A DNA stretch of 8,188 bases, taken from an uncultured Rhodospirillaceae bacterium (GTDB lineage Bacteria > Pseudomonadota > Alphaproteobacteria > RF32 > CAG-239). The stretch lies in contig OMQZ01000138.1 of assembly GCA_900313355.1 (NCBI GenBank), forward strand, positions 1 through 8,188. The letters run 5' to 3'. The position numbers were made by a program, and so were the translations under genes. Under the pieces are notes generated by a model. That model was not told the origin of the DNA. It did no database searches and saw only the letters and a list, made by a program, of their open reading frames with translations. Of the stretch, positions 6,192 through 8,188 are shown in pieces (position 1 is the stretch's first letter; every line of letters starts with the position of its first letter).

Positions 6192-7160
6192 ATGGAAAAA
6201 GAAAACAATATTTTTTTAAACGTTTCGGAAAATGAACAGGGATTGCGTCTTGACAAGTTTTTGAGCTCGCAAACTTCGTTTTCTCGTTCACAAATTCAGA
6301 GATTGATAAAAAACGGTTATGTAACCTCAGATGATGAGGTTTTACCTGCTGACTATAAAGTTAAGGTCGGCGATACTTTTGATATTGAAATTCCTGAGCC
6401 TCAAGATGCCGAGCCAAAACCACAAAATATTCCTCTTGATATCGTTTTTGAGGATTCTGATTTGATTGTTGTTAATAAACCGGCAGGTATGGTTGTGCAC
6501 CCCGGGGCAGGCGTTTATGACAACACCCTTGTTAATGCTCTTTTATATCATTCAAAAGACTCCCTTTCGGGCATCGGCGGCGTCAAACGCCCCGGAATTG
6601 TGCACCGCATAGACAAAGAAACAAGCGGGCTATTGGTGGTCGCTAAAAACGATTTTACACATATAGGGCTTTCTGAGCAATTTGAGAAACACTCTATCGA
6701 GCGGACTTATTATGCTTTTGTTTATGGTGTTCCATCACCTTTGGAAGGAATAATTGAAGGCAATATCGGTCGTTCAAAATATGACCGAAAAAAAATGGCT
6801 ATTTTAACCTCAGGCGGCAAATCTGCCATTACGCACTATAAAGTCAAAGAAGCTTTTCAAACATATGCATCACTTGTTCGCTGTCAACTTGAGACAGGAC
6901 GCACTCACCAAATCAGGGTTCACCTTTCATCTAAAGGTCATCATCTCATCGGAGACAAGGTTTATAGTGTAAATTCTAAAACCAGCCTTAAGATTCCAAG
7001 CCCAATAAAAACTTATATAACCACTTTTCCGCGGCAGGCCTTGCATGCGGCGACTCTCGGATTTTTGCATCCCAGAACAGGAGAAAAACTTTTTTTTGAA
7101 GCCGATTTTCCCTCTGATTTGAATGACTTATATCAAAAATTACATAATCTCGTATATTAG
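6192..7160 (+). CDS. rluD: Ribosomal large subunit pseudouridine synthase, RluD-type (RluA family)
   Basis: Converts specific uridines of 23S rRNA (in E. coli RluD, positions 1911, 1915 and 1917 in helix 69) to pseudouridine in the cytoplasm. The 322-residue length is close to E. coli RluD (326). An N-terminal S4-like RNA-binding domain covers about residues 17-66 (L-R-L-D-K-F-L, then S-R-S-Q-I-Q-R-L-I-K-N-G-Y-V). The catalytic domain follows, with V-V-N-K-P-A-G-M (93-100), the active-site motif G-I-V-H-R-I-D141-K-E-T-S-G-L-L-V-V in which D141 is the predicted nucleophile, R-T-Y-Y-A-F-V-Y-G (171-179) and L-E-T-G-R-T-H-Q-I-R-V-H (233-244). All key residues are present. ATG at 6192 has an in-frame stop two codons upstream and only a poor ribosome binding site. 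rpoH follows after 92 bp on the same strand, an arrangement frequent in Alphaproteobacteria. RluC or RluB specificity cannot be fully excluded, but S4 domain, length and context favour RluD. Confidence 0.92.
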   Translation: MEKENNIFLNVSENEQGLRLDKFLSSQTSFSRSQIQRLIKNGYVTSDDEVLPADYKVKVGDTFDIEIPEPQDAEPKPQNIPLDIVFEDSDLIVVNKPAGMVVHPGAGVYDNTLVNALLYHSKDSLSGIGGVKRPGIVHRIDKETSGLLVVAKNDFTHIGLSEQFEKHSIERTYYAFVYGVPSPLEGIIEGNIGRSKYDRKKMAILTSGGKSAITHYKVKEAFQTYASLVRCQLETGRTHQIRVHLSSKGHHLIGDKVYSVNSKTSLKIPSPIKTYITTFPRQALHAATLGFLHPRTGEKLFFEADFPSDLNDLYQKLHNLVY

Positions 7161-7189
7161 ATTTTCTTTTATTAGAACTTTTTGCTAGA

Positions 7190-7217
7190 TTGTGGATAAT
7201 TTTTTTCTTCTTATGAT
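7190..7217 (+). promoter_or_regulatory. Candidate rpoH promoter
   Basis: TTGTGG (7190-7195) and TATGAT (7212-7217) are 16 nt apart, upstream of rpoH and after the rluD stop. This gives a predicted leader of about 30 nt. Both boxes are moderate matches to the sigma-70 consensus. The -35 element overlaps a perfect DnaA-box sequence. I saw no convincing sigma-32-type promoter, although CTTATGAT partly resembles alphaproteobacterial RpoH -10 elements. Confidence 0.4.
7191..7199 (-). promoter_or_regulatory. Consensus DnaA box upstream of rpoH
   Basis: TGTGGATAA on the plus strand is the exact complement of the E. coli high-affinity DnaA box TTATCCACA. It lies 54 bp before the rpoH start and overlaps the candidate -35. 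In E. coli the rpoH promoter region is known to be bound and repressed by DnaA, so a regulatory role is plausible. It is a single site, so chance occurrence is possible. Confidence 0.5.
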
Positions 7218-7239
7218 AGCTTTGTCTGACCAGTTGCTT

Positions 7240-7245
7240 AAGGAG
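7240..7245 (+). promoter_or_regulatory. Ribosome binding site of rpoH
   Basis: AAGGAG lies 7 nt before the ATG at 7253, an optimal arrangement that confirms the start. It contrasts with rluD, which has no good site. Confidence 0.75.
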
Positions 7246-7252
7246 AAAGAAC

Positions 7253-8125
7253 ATGGATCAATCTGGCGAACTCGGACTTGACTTTTCACCTGACTATAAT
7301 TTAACACGCTATTTGCAAAACATTCGTAAATTTCCAATTCTGGAACAAGATGAAGAATATCACCTGGCTCTTGAATATCAAAAAACACATGATAAAAAAA
7401 TCGCCTACAAGTTAATTACTTCTCACTTAAGGCTTGTTGTTAAAGTCGTTTCAAAATACAGAGGCTACGGGTTGCCGATTTCGGAGATGATTGCTGAAGG
7501 CAATGTCGGTCTTTTATATGCTATCGAAAAATTTGAGCCCGAAAAAGGATTCCGGTTTTCGACCTATGCGCTGTGGTGGATAAAAGCTTCCGTTCAAAAA
7601 TATATTTTAAACTCATGGTCTCTTGTTAAGCTCGGCACAACAGCAGCTCAAAAAAAACTTTTTTTTAATTTGCGAAAAATTAAAAATAAACTCAATTTAA
7701 CTGATGATCGGGATATGTCGGCGAAAGTTTTACAAGATATTGCTAAATCTCTTGATGTTACAGTTCAAGACGTTACTGAAATGAATATGCGTTTGCAGTC
7801 TCATGACGGCTCCCTTAATACCGTTTTGGGCGATTCTTCCGACAGTTCGGCAGAATGGATGGATTTTATTTCTGACAACAAACCAAATCAGGAAGAAAGT
7901 TTTTCTAATTACGAAACAATGAAATATCGCAAAAAACTTTTTAACAAGGCTTTGTGTGTTCTTAATGCTCGCGAAAAAGACATTTTATTTAAAAGGCGAT
8001 TAGCTGAAAGAGCCGCTACTCTTGACGACTTAAGTAAGACTTATCGAATTTCAAAAGAACGCGTGCGTCAGATAGAATTAAATTCGATCAGAAAAATAAG
8101 CAGAGCGGTAGGTGTGATACAATAG
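7253..8125 (+). CDS. rpoH: Heat-shock sigma factor RpoH (sigma-32)
   Basis: Sigma factor that directs RNA polymerase to chaperone and protease promoters during heat and protein-folding stress. The 290-residue length fits the family. Region 1.2 covers about residues 17-50. Region 2 spans 57-126 with H-L-R-L-V-V-K-V-V-S-K-Y-R-G-Y-G, I-A-E-G-N-V-G-L, F-R-F-S-T-Y-A-L-W-W-I-K-A-S-V-Q-K-Y-I-L. The RpoH box, Q-K-K-L-F-F-N-L-R-K-I-K at 133-144, is diagnostic and separates it from RpoD and RpoS; in E. coli this segment affects core binding and FtsH-mediated control. Region 4 covers 237-284, with the helix-turn-helix at about 257-280 ending in R-I-S-K-E-R-V-R-Q-I-E. ATG has an AAGGAG site 7 nt upstream. 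It follows rluD by 92 bp, enough for its own promoter, which overlaps a DnaA box. Many Alphaproteobacteria carry two rpoH paralogs; which one this is cannot be told here. Confidence 0.97.
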   Translation: MDQSGELGLDFSPDYNLTRYLQNIRKFPILEQDEEYHLALEYQKTHDKKIAYKLITSHLRLVVKVVSKYRGYGLPISEMIAEGNVGLLYAIEKFEPEKGFRFSTYALWWIKASVQKYILNSWSLVKLGTTAAQKKLFFNLRKIKNKLNLTDDRDMSAKVLQDIAKSLDVTVQDVTEMNMRLQSHDGSLNTVLGDSSDSSAEWMDFISDNKPNQEESFSNYETMKYRKKLFNKALCVLNAREKDILFKRRLAERAATLDDLSKTYRISKERVRQIELNSIRKISRAVGVIQ

Positions 8126-8138
8126 GAGGATAAAAAAA

Positions 8139-8158
8139 ATCTCTCCGAGAGGAGAGAT
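8139..8158 (-). terminator. Perfect 8-bp hairpin with GAGA loop after rpoH
   Basis: ATCTCTCC (8139-8146) and GGAGAGAT (8151-8158) pair perfectly around a GAGA tetraloop (GNRA type on the plus-strand transcript). On the plus strand the hairpin is preceded by eight A residues (8132-8139) and followed by only AAATTT, so it is a poor terminator for rpoH. On the minus strand the same hairpin is followed by a T run, the classic intrinsic terminator. It may stop antisense transcription, or act as a 3'-end stabiliser of the rpoH message. Confidence 0.55.
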
Positions 8159-8185
8159 AAATTTATAAAATGAAAGGAGTAAGAA

Positions 8186-8188
8186 ATG
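8186..8188 (+). CDS. Start codon of a further plus-strand gene (rest outside window)
   Basis: The window ends in ATG, preceded by AAAGGAG (8173-8179) with 6 nt spacing. This strongly suggests a gene beginning 60 bp after rpoH. Another ATG at 8170 is in a different frame and overlaps the ribosome binding site, so it is less likely. Nothing can be said about the product. Confidence 0.55.

Noticed and set aside
7144..7175. Possible rho-independent terminator after rluD
   Set aside because: The only stem is about 5 bp (AATCT/AGATT) with an 8-nt AT-rich loop, too weak to call despite the following T-rich stretch.
6988..7388. Minus-strand open frames overlapping rluD end and rpoH start
   Set aside because: They overlap two confidently identified plus-strand genes and lack ribosome binding sites.
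1..8188. Integrative conjugative element boundaries
   Set aside because: No tRNA, integrase, att-like direct repeat or IS element is visible, so a mobile-element call would rest on the coupling ATPase alone.

Overview
The window looks like a piece of a fairly AT-rich alphaproteobacterial genome. The best taxonomic clue is the right-hand end, where an RluD-type pseudouridine synthase is followed on the same strand by RpoH (sigma-32). That gene order is common in Alphaproteobacteria, and the RpoH shows its diagnostic RpoH-box. An uncultured, possibly host-associated lineage fits the composition, but that last step is inference.

Layout. Positions 1-6101 hold five minus-strand genes, read right to left: a 298-residue hydrophilic protein, a 565-residue coiled-coil-rich protein, a 164-residue two-helix membrane protein, a 469-residue membrane protein that carries the same N-terminal module plus a long charged linker and a C-terminal globular domain, and a VirD4/TraG-family type IV secretion coupling ATPase. 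The ATPase runs off the left edge with 483 residues visible. Gaps are 84, 4, 55 and 9 bp, so this is probably one operon or two overlapping transcripts, with a good promoter in front of the 565-residue gene. Positions 6192-8125 hold rluD and rpoH on the plus strand, divergent from the first block and sharing a 90-bp intergenic region with it. A further plus-strand gene begins at the last three bases.

How the parts may work together. The coupling protein is the only one of the five minus-strand genes with a recognisable function: it is the inner-membrane ATPase that delivers substrates to a type IV secretion channel. The four genes ahead of it match no family I can name. The two membrane proteins are clear paralogs over their first 80 or so residues, so a heteromeric membrane assembly next to the coupling ATPase is plausible. 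The 469-residue protein ends in a domain that looks like a degenerate NERD/PD-(D/E)XK nuclease fold. The 565-residue protein carries four copies of a short L-x-V/A-D/E-Q motif. No relaxase, VirB-type channel gene, integrase, tRNA, IS element or CRISPR array is visible. Every gap between genes is under 100 bp.
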